The notes beneath the pieces were generated by a model, which saw only the letters and a program-made list of their open reading frames with translations, ran no database searches and was not told where the DNA came from. Positions 42,865 through 52,691 of a stretch of 64,000 bases of DNA are shown in pieces. How positions within the stretch are numbered: position 1 is the first letter of the stretch; each line of letters opens with the position of its first letter. A program made the translations under genes and the position numbers. Source of the stretch: Methylomonas rhizoryzae (GTDB lineage: Bacteria > Pseudomonadota > Gammaproteobacteria > Methylococcales > Methylomonadaceae); assembly GCF_008632455.1 (NCBI RefSeq), contig NZ_CP043929.1, positions 4,030,001-4,094,000 on the forward strand, given 5' to 3'.

Positions 42865-44754
42865 CTACACGTCAGCCAAATTGCCTTTTTCCTCCAACCA
42901 GCTCTTGCGGTCGGCGGCGCGCTTTTTCGCCAACAGCAAATCCATACGCTGGAAGGTTTCGCCGTCGTCGTCCACGGTCAACTGCACCAGCCGGCGGGTA
43001 TCCGGGTTCATCGTGGTTTCTCTGAGCTGCGACGGATTCATCTCGCCCAAACCTTTGAAGCGTTGAATATTGATTTTGCCGGACAGTTTTTCCGCCTCTA
43101 TCCGCGCCAACACCCCTTGCCGCTCGGCTTCGTCCAAAGCGTAAAACACCTTTTTACCCACGTCGATGCGATATAACGGTGGCATTGCCACGAACACGTG
43201 GCCGGCCTTGACCAAGGGTTTGAAATGTTTGTAAAACAAGGCGCAAATCAGGGTGGCGATGTGGTTACCGTCCGAGTCGGCATCGGCCAGTATGCAAATT
43301 TTGCCGTAACGCAGATTCTGCAAATCGGCACTGTCCGGCTCTATGCCCAGCGCCACCGCGATGTCGTGCACTTCTTGCGATGCCATGACTTCGTTGGAAT
43401 CGACTTCCCAAGTGTTCAAAATCTTGCCGCGCAACGGCATGATGGCTTGGTATTCGCGGTCGCGAGCCTGCTTGGCGGAACCGCCGGCCGAATCGCCTTC
43501 GACCAGAAACAACTCGGTGCGGGTAATGTCCTGTGCGGCACAATCGGCCAATTTACCGGGCAAAGCCGGTCCGGCGGTCACTTTTTTACGCACGATTTTC
43601 TTGGCCGAGCGCAAGCGTTTTTGCGCACTGACGAGGATGATTTCGGCGATTTTCTCCCCTTCTTGCGGATGCTGGTTCAACCACAGGCTAAAGGTGTCCT
43701 TGGCGACGCCGGACACAAAGGCCACGCATTCGCGTGAACTCAGGCGTTCCTTGGTTTGCCCGGAAAACTGCGGATCTTCCAATTTGACCGACAACACGAA
43801 ATGGCAGTTTTCCCAAACGTCTTCCGGGGCGATTTTAACGCCGCGCGGCAGCAGGTTGCGAAAATCGCAGAATTCGCGCATCGCCTCGGTCAAACCGGCT
43901 CGCAAGCCGTTGACGTGGGTACCGCCCTGCGCGGTCGGCACCAGATTGACATAACTTTCGGCCACCGCCTCCGCCAACCCTTCGGGAGTCCAGACGATGC
44001 CCCATTCCACCGCCTCGTTGCTGGCGGCCATATTAGCCATGAACGGCGGCTGCGGAAAAATTTCCGCATCGCCGATCCGATCCAGCAAATACTCTTGCAG
44101 ACCGTTTTGATAGCACCATTCGATGCGTTCGTCGCTTAGCTCCGAGACCAAGACGATTTTCAAACCGGGGCATAACACCGCCTTGGCCCGCAACACCTGC
44201 TTGAGCTTGCTGACCGATACCCGATTGGAATCGAAGTATTTGCCGTCCGGCCAGAAATGCACGCTGGTGCCGGTGTTGTTTTTGCCGACCGTGCCGGTTT
44301 GCTGCAATTCGCCGATCTTATCGCCGCCGGCGAATTCCATTTGAAAAACGCCGCCGCCGCGCCTGATTTCCACCAGCAACTTTTCGGACAAGGCATTGAC
44401 CACCGACACCCCGACGCCGTGCAATCCGCCGGAAAATTGGTAATTTTTGTTGGAAAACTTGCCGCCGGCGTGGAGTTGGGTCAGGATCACTTCGACCCCC
44501 GGAATGCCTTGTTCCGGATGAATATCGACCGGCATGCCGCGGCCGTTGTCGACTACCTTGATCGAGCCATCTTTGAACAAGACGACTTCTATGTTGTCGG
44601 CGAAACCGGCCAGCGCTTCGTCGACGCTGTTGTCCACCACTTCCTGCACCAAATGGTTGGGGCGGGTGGTATCGGTATACATACCGGGACGCTTACGCAC
44701 CGGGTCCAGACCGCTAAGTACCTCGATCGCGGCGGCGTTATATTCTTGGCTCAT
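42865..44754 (-). CDS. parE: DNA topoisomerase IV subunit B
   Basis: A 629-residue protein, the normal ParE length. The GHKL ATPase domain is seen in EVLSGLDPVRKRPGMYTDT and VVDNSVDEALAG, and in DNGRGMPVDIHP. The TOPRIM domain has FLVEGDSAGGSAKQ and ADADSDGNHI. The C-terminus ends LRETTMNPDTRRLVQLTVDD as in other type II topoisomerases. ParE with ParC separates sister chromosomes. The short C-terminal region and the TDTTRPNHL sequence favour ParE over GyrB. parC is not in the window. Confidence 0.95.
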   Translation of the reverse strand: MSQEYNAAAIEVLSGLDPVRKRPGMYTDTTRPNHLVQEVVDNSVDEALAGFADNIEVVLFKDGSIKVVDNGRGMPVDIHPEQGIPGVEVILTQLHAGGKFSNKNYQFSGGLHGVGVSVVNALSEKLLVEIRRGGGVFQMEFAGGDKIGELQQTGTVGKNNTGTSVHFWPDGKYFDSNRVSVSKLKQVLRAKAVLCPGLKIVLVSELSDERIEWCYQNGLQEYLLDRIGDAEIFPQPPFMANMAASNEAVEWGIVWTPEGLAEAVAESYVNLVPTAQGGTHVNGLRAGLTEAMREFCDFRNLLPRGVKIAPEDVWENCHFVLSVKLEDPQFSGQTKERLSSRECVAFVSGVAKDTFSLWLNQHPQEGEKIAEIILVSAQKRLRSAKKIVRKKVTAGPALPGKLADCAAQDITRTELFLVEGDSAGGSAKQARDREYQAIMPLRGKILNTWEVDSNEVMASQEVHDIAVALGIEPDSADLQNLRYGKICILADADSDGNHIATLICALFYKHFKPLVKAGHVFVAMPPLYRIDVGKKVFYALDEAERQGVLARIEAEKLSGKINIQRFKGLGEMNPSQLRETTMNPDTRRLVQLTVDDDGETFQRMDLLLAKKRAADRKSWLEEKGNLADV

Positions 44755-45016
44755 GCTTGATTACTGTGAAAGTCATGGTGGGATGCGCTCCGTCGCAATG
44801 GGCAAGACTGTGGCCGCGGCAAAGTGCCCGCACCTGCCAATCCGCCTTTCATGCTCAGCGGTAATACTTACCTTGGCTCCCTGCTCATTAAGTTGGGAAA
44901 TTCGATTCGGAAAGGCAAGCAGCCGTTCGCCGGACAAAGGCTGCGGCAAGCCGCCACATCCTCTAAGGCGTTCGACCGATCATCCGTCGGCTACGGCCGC
45001 CTAAGCGCAAATCGTC

Positions 45017-46126
45017 TCAAGAAGCCGCCAGCATGTTATCCAGCGCCGATTTGGCCAGCGCGGCTTGCGCGGCCGGCACCGCTACCTGATTGACGACATG
45101 GCCGGCGGCGAGATTTTCCAGCACCCAGCACAAATGCTGCGGATCGGTGCGGAACATCGTGGAACACATGCTTAAGGTAGGCGCCATAAAGTGCACGCTT
45201 TTGCCTTGCGCTTTACATTCCTGCGCCAGCCGGTTGACCAAGTTCAATTCGGTCGCTACCAGCCAACGGGTGTTGGCTTCGGCTTCGCGGACTATCTTTA
45301 AAATCATTTCGGTGGAACCGATGTAATCGGATTTTTCGCACACCTCGAAACAGGCTTCCGGGTGGGAAATGACGATGGTCTCAGGATGCCGCTGTTTGAA
45401 GTCGTCGATTTGCTCCGGTTGAAAGGCTTGGTGCACCGAACAATGGCCTTTCCACAAGATTATTTTAGCCTCACGAATTTGTCGTTCGGTCAGGCCACCC
45501 TGCGCTTTATTGAAATCCCAAGTCACCATCTGTTCCAACGGGATACCCATTCGGAAACCGGTGTTGCGGCCTAAATGCTGATCCGGGAAAAACAGCACTT
45601 TCTCCCGTCGCGCGAAACTCCAGTTCAGGATTTTTTGTGCATTGGACGAGGTGCAGACGATACCGCCGTGTTGGCCGCAAAACGCTTTCAAATCGGCTGC
45701 CGAGTTGATGTAAGTGACCGGCGTTACGCAGTTTTCAACGTCGATGATCTTGGCCAATTCGTCCCAGCATTGCTGAACTTTGATTTTATTGGCCATGTCG
45801 GCCATCGAACAACCGGCCGCCATGTCCGGCAAAATGGCGATCTGCTCCGGGCGCGACAAAATATCGGCCACTTCGGCCATAAAATGCACGCCGCAGAACA
45901 CGATATATTCGGCTTCGGACTGCGCGGCCTCACGCGACAACTTCAGCGAGTCGCCAAACGCGTCGGCGTGCTTGAACACTTCGTCGCGTTGATAGTGGTG
46001 ACCCAGGATTATGCAACGCTTGCCCAACTTAGCCTTGGCCGCTTCTATGCGCATATCGCATTCGGCATCGTCTAACAGGGCGTAATCGTGTATCGGTAAA
46101 GCGGAAGTCGTCATATCTGTCATCAA
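45017..46126 (-). CDS. nadA: Quinolinate synthase A
   Basis: A 369-residue iron-sulfur enzyme that condenses iminoaspartate with dihydroxyacetone phosphate to quinolinate in NAD biosynthesis. Three internally repeated alpha/beta domains are visible (ILGHHYQRDEVFKHADAFGDSLKLSREA, VVTYINS-like, ISHPEACFEV). The cluster cysteines lie in CGVHFMAEVAD, HPEACFEVCE and MCSTMFRTDPQHLCW regions, as in other NadA proteins. It is on the same strand as the DUF2780-like lipoprotein gene, 24 bases downstream of it, but there is no evident functional link. Confidence 0.95.
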   Translation of the reverse strand: MMTDMTTSALPIHDYALLDDAECDMRIEAAKAKLGKRCIILGHHYQRDEVFKHADAFGDSLKLSREAAQSEAEYIVFCGVHFMAEVADILSRPEQIAILPDMAAGCSMADMANKIKVQQCWDELAKIIDVENCVTPVTYINSAADLKAFCGQHGGIVCTSSNAQKILNWSFARREKVLFFPDQHLGRNTGFRMGIPLEQMVTWDFNKAQGGLTERQIREAKIILWKGHCSVHQAFQPEQIDDFKQRHPETIVISHPEACFEVCEKSDYIGSTEMILKIVREAEANTRWLVATELNLVNRLAQECKAQGKSVHFMAPTLSMCSTMFRTDPQHLCWVLENLAAGHVVNQVAVPAAQAALAKSALDNMLAAS

Positions 46127-46150
46127 ACTCTAATCGTTTGCGCCGCCGGT

Positions 46151-46678
46151 TCAGTACAGCGCTCTTTGCAATAAACTCATCGCCCCGCTGCCGCCTTGAC
46201 CTTGCACGTACTGCAACACGACCGGGACGAATTGACTCGCCATATTGGCATTCATACCCAAGGACTGAAACGATCCGCCTAATGCCGCCAGCTTGCCCAG
46301 TCCGCTGTTCTGACCGCCCAGCAAGGTCGCGGCCGAACCCAGCAATACATTGGAACCGCTGCTTTGCGGCACCGCCCCCAAATACTGATCCATGCCGGGG
46401 ATACTACCGCTGAGCTGGGTAAAATCGCTAGGATTCATGTACTGCTGCGCCAATGCGAAGATGGACCCGGCCCCACCTAAAGCTTGTTGCGGGTTTACTC
46501 CCAGTTTATCGACCAACAGGGTCACCAAGCCGAGCTGGGACGAAGAACCGGTGAGAGTCCCGACCGCTTGTTGCGCGGCGGCTTGCGCCAATACTTGTCC
46601 TGCGCCGGATGGCGTCTGCGCGCAGCCGGCCAGCAAACCGGCAACGCAAATGCTGGAAACTGTCGATATCGTTTTCAT
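46151..46678 (-). CDS. DUF2780-like lipoprotein
   Basis: A 175-residue lipoprotein. The ATG at 46678 is chosen because GAGGAGCACCAAC lies directly upstream; the same frame is open back to 47401, but that extension overlaps aspS and is out of frame with it. The signal peptide ends with lipobox LLAGC. The mature part (QLGLVTLLVDKLGVNPQQALGGAGSIFALAQQYM) resembles the DUF2780/VcgC family, small Gly- and Leu-rich proteins of unknown function in gammaproteobacteria. It lies between aspS and nadA, both on the same strand. Confidence 0.8.
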   Translation of the reverse strand: MKTISTVSSICVAGLLAGCAQTPSGAGQVLAQAAAQQAVGTLTGSSSQLGLVTLLVDKLGVNPQQALGGAGSIFALAQQYMNPSDFTQLSGSIPGMDQYLGAVPQSSGSNVLLGSAATLLGGQNSGLGKLAALGGSFQSLGMNANMASQFVPVVLQYVQGQGGSGAMSLLQRALY

Positions 46679-46752
46679 CGTTGGTGCTCCTCGGGTAGAC
46701 AACTGGATTTTCACCCGAGCCGCACCGGCGGCTGGGCGACTGATTAGCGGCC

Positions 46753-48537
46753 TTATTTTTCTTCGCTGCCTGCCGGCTTGCGCAAGCGTATTCCCAGTTC
46801 TTTGAGCTGTTCTTCGCTGACCGGCGCCGGTGCATTGAACAGCGGGCAAGCCGCGGTCTGGGTTTTCGGGAAGGCAATCACGTCGCGTATCGAGCCGGCG
46901 CCGGTCATCAACATCACCAAGCGGTCCAAACCGAAGGCGATACCGCCGTGCGGCGGCGCACCGTAACGCAGAGCATCCAGCAAAAAGCCGAATTTCTCGC
47001 GAGCCTCGTCGTGGCCTATGCCCAAAATCGCGAATACGATTTGCTGCATCTCGGTGCGGTTGATCCGAATCGAGCCGCCGCCGACTTCGGTACCGTTCAG
47101 CACCAAATCGTAGGCACGCGACAGAGCCTTGCCGGGATCGGCTTTCAATTCGTCGACCGAACATTTCGGCGCGGTGAACGGGTGGTGAATCGCCGTGTAA
47201 CGTTGCGCTTTTTCGTCCCAGGCAAACATCGGAAAATCCACGACCCACAGCGGCTTCCAAGGGCCGGTCAGCAGGCTGCGCTCCAAACCCAGTTTGACTC
47301 GCAACGCACCCATGGCTTCGTTGACGATGTCGGCCTTGTCGGCGCCGAAGAAAATCAGGTCGCCGTTCTCGGCCCCTACTTTCTCCATGACCTTGGCCCA
47401 AACGTCGGCCGGCGCGAATTTGACGATAGGCGATTGCAAGCCTTCCACACCGGCAGCCAAGTCGTTAACCTTGATGTAGGCCAGACCTTTGGCACCGTAG
47501 ATGCCGACGAATTTGGTCAAGATATCGATTTCGCTACGGCTCAAGTCGCCGCCTTGCGGCAATTTCATAGCCACTACCCGGCCGTGCGGATCGTTGGCCG
47601 GGCCGGAAAACACTTTAAAATCCACTTCGCGCATTTCGTCGGCGATGTCGACCAGTTCCAGCGGAATCCGCAAGTCCGGACGGTCGGAACCGTAACGGTG
47701 CATCGCTTCGGCATAAGTCATCACCGGGAACGACTCGCCCAAATCGACATCGATGATGTCTTTGAACAAGCGGCGGATCATTTCTTCCATCACCGCCATA
47801 ATTTCGGCTTCGTTCATGAACGAGGTCTCGATATCCAGCTGGGTGAACTCCGGCTGGCGGTCGGCGCGCAAATCTTCGTCGCGGAAACAACGCACGACTT
47901 GGTAATAGCGCTCCATGCCGGCCACCATCAACAACTGCTTGTACAACTGCGGCGATTGCGGCAACGCAAAAAACGAGTTTTGGTGGGTACGGCTGGGCAC
48001 GATGTAATCGCGCGCACCTTCCGGCGTGGCCTTGGTCAGGTAAGGCGTCTCGATTTCGAAAAACTCGTTGGCATCCAGATACTGGCGCAAATGGCGGGTC
48101 ACGTCGCGGCGCACTTTCATTTTTTCCAGCATGGCCGTGCGGCGCAAGTCGATATAGCGGAAACGCAGGCGGGTTTCCTCGTTGACCTCGATTTCGCTTT
48201 CTAACGGGAAAGGCGGCGTCTCGGATTCGTTCAACACTTCGATATGCTTGCCCAATACCTCGATTTGGCCGGTAGCCATGTTGGGATTATGCGTGCCTTC
48301 CGGCCGGTCGCGGACAATGCCTTCGATGCGCAATACATATTCGCTACGCACGTGTTCCGCTATCGCGAAACTCGCCTGGGCATCGGGATCGAACACCACT
48401 TGAACCAGACCGGCTCTATCGCGCAAGTCGATGAAAATCACGCCGCCGTGGTCGCGACGACGGTGTACCCAGCCGCACAACGCGACGGTTTGTCCTAAAT
48501 GTTGGGTATTCAGTTCTCCACACTTGTGGCTACGCAT
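46753..48537 (-). CDS. aspS: Aspartyl-tRNA synthetase
   Basis: A 594-residue class II synthetase of bacterial type. The N-terminal OB fold binds the anticodon (VALCGWVHRRRDHGGVIFIDLRDR). Motif 2 is seen in YYQVVRCFRDEDLRADRQPEFTQLD, and motif 3 in GGIAFGLDRLVMLMTG near the C-terminus. The GAD insertion domain characteristic of bacterial AspRS lies between. The length is normal. An FmdB zinc-ribbon gene lies 114 bases upstream, an arrangement common in gammaproteobacteria. Confidence 0.96.
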   Translation of the reverse strand: MRSHKCGELNTQHLGQTVALCGWVHRRRDHGGVIFIDLRDRAGLVQVVFDPDAQASFAIAEHVRSEYVLRIEGIVRDRPEGTHNPNMATGQIEVLGKHIEVLNESETPPFPLESEIEVNEETRLRFRYIDLRRTAMLEKMKVRRDVTRHLRQYLDANEFFEIETPYLTKATPEGARDYIVPSRTHQNSFFALPQSPQLYKQLLMVAGMERYYQVVRCFRDEDLRADRQPEFTQLDIETSFMNEAEIMAVMEEMIRRLFKDIIDVDLGESFPVMTYAEAMHRYGSDRPDLRIPLELVDIADEMREVDFKVFSGPANDPHGRVVAMKLPQGGDLSRSEIDILTKFVGIYGAKGLAYIKVNDLAAGVEGLQSPIVKFAPADVWAKVMEKVGAENGDLIFFGADKADIVNEAMGALRVKLGLERSLLTGPWKPLWVVDFPMFAWDEKAQRYTAIHHPFTAPKCSVDELKADPGKALSRAYDLVLNGTEVGGGSIRINRTEMQQIVFAILGIGHDEAREKFGFLLDALRYGAPPHGGIAFGLDRLVMLMTGAGSIRDVIAFPKTQTAACPLFNAPAPVSEEQLKELGIRLRKPAGSEEK

Positions 48538-48651
48538 ATCGAGTCTCGGAAAAAATCACTAATTGGCAATAGTTGGGCCGGGCCGCACTGCAACAAGGCA
48601 GGCCCGGTCGAAGATAGGCGCCGATGACGAATACCGGCGCAACTGATTTGG

Positions 48652-48927
48652 CTAGTGGCAGGCGCAACTGCCGCCGCAACCGCCGCCGGCAGGCGAGTTG
48701 TTAGAGCTGCCGCCGGAGTTTTCGCCGGCGACATTCCTTTTGCTACCGCTTTTGAAATCGGTCTCGTACCAGCCGCCGCCTTTCAAACGGAATCCGGCGG
48801 CGGATATTTTCTTTTTCAATTCCGCTTGGTTGCAGGCCGGGCAAATCAGCAACGGTTCGGCACCTAGTTTTTGTAAGGCTTCGTGCTCGTGGCCGCAGGC
48901 GTTACATTGATACTCGTAGATAGGCAT
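48652..48927 (-). CDS. FmdB-family zinc-ribbon protein
   Basis: A 91-residue protein starting at ATG 48927; the longer frame to 49203 crosses the divergent promoter region and pyrC. MPIYEYQCNACGHEHEALQ and LLICPACNQAELKKKISAAGFRLKGGGWYETDF give the two CxxC knuckles and the FmdB core. The tail is Gly/Ser/Cys-rich and ends GGSCACH. Members of this family are found upstream of aspS in many gammaproteobacteria. Their role, possibly regulatory, is not established. Confidence 0.9.
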   Translation of the reverse strand: MPIYEYQCNACGHEHEALQKLGAEPLLICPACNQAELKKKISAAGFRLKGGGWYETDFKSGSKRNVAGENSGGSSNNSPAGGGCGGSCACH

Positions 48928-49051
48928 GGCTACTCCCCAAAAATAAAATCGAAAAAACGAATTCTGAATAAGGCTTGCCTTGATCGTTTTCAAGGCCCTT
49001 GGTGATAGAATGCCGACCATTTTAATCGAAGTTGACACTATTGGCGTAAAA

Positions 49052-50101
49052 ATGGACGCATCGCTTACCCGTTTGACTCTCACCCGCCCCGACGATTGGC
49101 ATTTACACGTCCGCAGCGGCTCCCTGCTCAAAAGCGTCATCGCCCATAGCGCCCGGCAATTCGCCCGCGCCATCGTCATGCCGAACCTGAAGCCGCCGGT
49201 CACTACCGTAGCTCAGGCCTTACAATATCGCGAGGAAATTTTGTCCGCCCTGCCAGCGGAATCTAACTTCCAACCGCTGATGACCTTGTATTTGACTGCC
49301 GACACGCCGCCGACGCAAATCCAACAAGCCGCCGAGTCCGAACACGTTTACGCCATCAAACTGTACCCCGCCGGTGCGACCACCAATTCCGCCGCCGGGG
49401 TTGGCGACATCCGCGCCGTTTATCCCTTGTTCGAGACGATGCAGCGCTACCAGCTGCCGTTATTGATACACGGCGAAGTCACCGGCGAGCAATACGATAT
49501 TTTCGATCGCGAGAAGCTGTTTGTAGATAACCATTTGAGCGAAATCGTCCGGCAATTTCCCGAGTTACGCCTCGTGGTCGAACATTTGACAACGGCAGAC
49601 GCGGTGCAATTCGTGTCCGCAGCCGGCCCCAACGTTGCCGCCACCATCACGCCACAGCATTTGCTATACAACCGCAACGCCTTGCTGGCCGGCGGCATTC
49701 GTCCGCATTACTATTGCCTGCCTGTCCTGAAACGCGAGCAGCACCGTCAAACCCTGCTCGCGGCCGCCACCAGCGGCAATCCCAAATTCTTTTTGGGTAC
49801 CGATAGCGCACCGCATCCAACCCATCTTAAAGAGAACGCCTGCGGCTGTGCCGGCTGTTATAGCGCCCACGCCGCGCTGGAGTTGTACGCCGAAGCGTTC
49901 GAACAAGCCCGGGCATTGGACAAGCTGGAAGGTTTTGCCAGTTTTTACGGCGCCGATTTCTACCGCTTGCCGCGCAATACCGATCGCATCACCTTGCAAA
50001 AGCAAACCTGGACGGTACCCGACCGCTACGGCGAAGGCGAGGCTTCGATTACGCCGTTAAGGGCCGGCGAACAACTGACTTGGCAACTTGAAAACGCCTA
50101 A
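49052..50101 (+). CDS. pyrC: Dihydroorotase
   Basis: A 349-residue enzyme, matching the E. coli PyrC length. The ATG at 49052 is chosen because the protein then begins MDASLTRLTLTRPDDWHLH like its relatives, although a frame to 48980 is open. Zinc ligands are seen as His17 and His19, the carboxylated Lys in YAIKLYPAGATTNS, LIHGE, VVEHLTTADAV and the Asp in FLGTDSAPHPT. It catalyses the third step of pyrimidine synthesis. It is divergent from the FmdB-aspS group. Confidence 0.94.
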   Translation: MDASLTRLTLTRPDDWHLHVRSGSLLKSVIAHSARQFARAIVMPNLKPPVTTVAQALQYREEILSALPAESNFQPLMTLYLTADTPPTQIQQAAESEHVYAIKLYPAGATTNSAAGVGDIRAVYPLFETMQRYQLPLLIHGEVTGEQYDIFDREKLFVDNHLSEIVRQFPELRLVVEHLTTADAVQFVSAAGPNVAATITPQHLLYNRNALLAGGIRPHYYCLPVLKREQHRQTLLAAATSGNPKFFLGTDSAPHPTHLKENACGCAGCYSAHAALELYAEAFEQARALDKLEGFASFYGADFYRLPRNTDRITLQKQTWTVPDRYGEGEASITPLRAGEQLTWQLENA

Positions 50102-50285
50102 TGCCTTTGGTGAATTTGAACCGGACCAGGCCATTTCAACCACTCCCCGCACAGTTTGCAGCATACGCTAACAGCCGGAAAGCGGGTGTCGGCCGAACGG
50201 ATACAGCCGGCATCAACCACTAACCGCTTCACAGCAAAATGGCACAATCTTGGCATGGCTTTAGCCGACTTCCTGCTACCCACTA

Positions 50286-51902
50286 ATGATGAGCAATCCC
50301 CTGTCCAGTTTTGCCCTTAAACCGGCATCCGCCGCTTCGCTTTACCGTTGGGGGATTTTTCCGCTATGGGCCTTGTTAACCGCGACCTTATTATTTCGCC
50401 CCATCATTCCTCTGGACGAGACCCGTTATCTCAGCGTCGCCTGGGAAATGTGGCAACGGGCCGACTTTTTGGTCCCCTATTTGAACGGCCAGCCTTACAG
50501 CCATAAACCGCCGCTGTTGTTCTGGCTGATCCATGCCGGCTGGTCGGTTTTCGGCATCAACGACTGGTCGCCGCGCCTGGTCGGACCGCTCTGCTCGCTA
50601 TTGAATTTGATACTGATTCGCACGCTTGCCGCCAAACTTTGGCCAAACTCACCCAAAGTTGCATGGACTAGCCCTTGGTTTTTACTCGGCACTTTGCCGT
50701 GGACCTTGTTTGCCACGGCAACCATGTTCGATACCTTGCTCACCGACTGCGTGCTTGTCGGCATGCTGGGTTTAATCGCGGCGTCCCAAACCGCCGCCCG
50801 CTTACTCGGCTGGAGTTGTTTTGCCTTAGCGACCGGACTGGGCTTATTGGCTAAAGGCCCGGTGGTACTGCTGTATTTATTGCCGTGCGCGCTGACGGTT
50901 CGCTTTTGGTTGCAAACAGTACCTGAGCGCTGGTTCATTCATTTAGTGATCGCCCTATCGGCCGGCATGGGTTTGGCTTTGTGTTGGGCAATACCCGCAG
51001 CCGCAGCCGGCGGCGAAAATTATGCCGGTGCAATTTTATGGCATCAAACCGCGGACAGGGCTGCCGGCACTAGAATCCACGCCCGACCGTTTTTTTTATA
51101 TTTGCTGTTTTTGCCGTTGCTGACTTTTCCCTGGATTAGTTGGCGGCCACTTTGGCGCGGCGGTCAATGGCAGTTAATCAAATCCGACCCGGCCTTGCGG
51201 TTTTGCTGGCTGTGGTTGTTAAGCGCTTTTTTATTGTTTTCGCTGCTGCCGAGCAAACAATTGCACTACTTGATTCCGGCATTGCCGGCCTTCGCATTAA
51301 TTTGCGCCCGCTATTCAAGCCTGCCGCAAACAATCGGCAAGCGCGCACTGGAGTCGTTACCCGGCTTATTGTTGTTAGCGATAGGCGGGCTGCTAGCACT
51401 GATCCCAAGTTTACCCGGTTTGGCAGATCTGCGTTGGGCGCAATCAATCGAACCGACCTGGGGCTTGAGCGTCGCCGCCATCGCCCTAACGCTAACGCTT
51501 TACGCCTTAGTCCGCGGCCGCTTGCCGATAGCGGCAATCGCCGCCGCGATGACAGTCAGCATATGCATAGGGTTCTTTTACTTTTTTCGAGACGCCGGCT
51601 CGCAATACGATTTACGCCCCGCCGCCAATTTTTTAAAGCAATTGGACGAGCAACAGATACCCAACGCCTTTATCGGCGACTACCAAGGCCAGCTACATTT
51701 TCTAGGTCGACTGACTCAACCAATAGCCGTTATTCAACCGCAACAAGCCAAAGACTGGTACAGGCAACATCCCAACGGTTACCTGTTGTCGGTTAATCGG
51801 GAAAAGCCCGAGCGCGCCGGTTTTCTGCAAGCGCACCGCGAGTATTGGCTGGCGTTTCAAAACGCGGACGACCGCCTCAAACCCAAACCGCACAAGCCGT
51901 AA
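50286..51902 (+). CDS. ArnT-like membrane glycosyltransferase (GT83/PMT family)
   Basis: A 538-residue polytopic protein with about 12 membrane segments. The GT-C catalytic stretch PLDETRYLSVAWEM and the downstream YSHKPPLLFWLIHAGW are characteristic of ArnT/PMT enzymes, which move a sugar from a polyprenyl-phosphate carrier to lipid A or protein in the periplasm. The downstream genes encode a DPM1/ArnC-like transferase and a LAB_N protein, the usual companions that supply the lipid-linked sugar. The other genes for aminoarabinose synthesis are absent from the window, so the transferred sugar need not be aminoarabinose. Confidence 0.82.
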   Translation: MMSNPLSSFALKPASAASLYRWGIFPLWALLTATLLFRPIIPLDETRYLSVAWEMWQRADFLVPYLNGQPYSHKPPLLFWLIHAGWSVFGINDWSPRLVGPLCSLLNLILIRTLAAKLWPNSPKVAWTSPWFLLGTLPWTLFATATMFDTLLTDCVLVGMLGLIAASQTAARLLGWSCFALATGLGLLAKGPVVLLYLLPCALTVRFWLQTVPERWFIHLVIALSAGMGLALCWAIPAAAAGGENYAGAILWHQTADRAAGTRIHARPFFLYLLFLPLLTFPWISWRPLWRGGQWQLIKSDPALRFCWLWLLSAFLLFSLLPSKQLHYLIPALPAFALICARYSSLPQTIGKRALESLPGLLLLAIGGLLALIPSLPGLADLRWAQSIEPTWGLSVAAIALTLTLYALVRGRLPIAAIAAAMTVSICIGFFYFFRDAGSQYDLRPAANFLKQLDEQQIPNAFIGDYQGQLHFLGRLTQPIAVIQPQQAKDWYRQHPNGYLLSVNREKPERAGFLQAHREYWLAFQNADDRLKPKPHKP

Positions 51903-51965
51903 TAAAAGCAACACTCTTCGATTAAAATAACCCACTCAATTCTAATTTCTCGACTTGCCTCAAAT

Positions 51966-52691
51966 ATGAAAATATCGGTCGTAGTTCCGGTGCATAACGA
52001 ATCGGAGAACGTTGCTCCGCTGATAGATGAAATCCAACAAGCACTTAGCAGTCTGGAAAGCTGCGAAATCATTTTCGTCGACGACGGCAGTACCGACGAC
52101 ACCTTGCAAACACTATTGCAAATCCAAAACCATTGCCCGCTACTGCGCATCCTTACGCACCAACGCAGCTGCGGGCAAAGCCGCGCAATCCACAGCGGCA
52201 TCGTCGCCGCCAAGTACGAATGGATAGCTACCCTGGACGGCGACGGGCAAAACGACCCTGCCGACATAGCGAATTTGATACTTGCTTACCGGCAACAACC
52301 ATCGGACCGGCTTTGGATGTTGGCCGGCCACAGACATCGGCGCCGCGATACCGGCTGGCGGCGTTTTTCATCCAAATTCGCCAACGGCATCCGTCAGGCG
52401 ATATTACACGACGACACCCCCGATACCGGCTGCGGCCTAAAATTGTTTCGGCGCGACAAATTTTTATCGCTACCCTATTTCGACCACATTCACCGGTTCC
52501 TGCCCGCCATGATACAAACGGCCGGCGGACAAGTGATTTCGGTAAAAGTCGGCCATAGATCCAGAAGCCACGGCCAATCCAAATACGGCACCATGGACCG
52601 CTTATTGGCAGGCATCGTCGACATGCTCGGCGTGCTTTGGTTACGCAATCGCCATAGCCTGCCTATCGTCAGCGAGGTGAAGCATGGATAG
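51966..52691 (+). CDS. Polyprenyl-phosphate glycosyltransferase (DPM1/ArnC-like, GT2)
   Basis: A 241-residue family 2 glycosyltransferase. SVVVPVHNESENVAPL, FVDDGSTDDTLQTLL and TLDGDGQNDPADI give the nucleotide-sugar-binding fold with its DxD motif. The later GCGLKLFRRDKFLSLPYFDHIHRFLPA and RSRSHGQSKYG are typical of enzymes that load a sugar onto polyprenyl phosphate. No C-terminal membrane pair is present, unlike ArnC, so membrane attachment may come from the small LAB_N protein that follows with an eight-base overlap. Confidence 0.87.
   Translation: MKISVVVPVHNESENVAPLIDEIQQALSSLESCEIIFVDDGSTDDTLQTLLQIQNHCPLLRILTHQRSCGQSRAIHSGIVAAKYEWIATLDGDGQNDPADIANLILAYRQQPSDRLWMLAGHRHRRRDTGWRRFSSKFANGIRQAILHDDTPDTGCGLKLFRRDKFLSLPYFDHIHRFLPAMIQTAGGQVISVKVGHRSRSHGQSKYGTMDRLLAGIVDMLGVLWLRNRHSLPIVSEVKHG

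Noticed and set aside
46151..47401. A single 416-residue protein reaching from the DUF2780-like gene into aspS
   Set aside because: The first ~240 residues are aspS sequence read in the wrong frame. A strong ribosome binding site before ATG 46678 marks the true start.
46948..48204. 418-residue ORF opposite aspS
   Set aside because: It is the antisense shadow of a highly conserved gene, with no recognisable motif; such long antisense frames are expected at this GC content.
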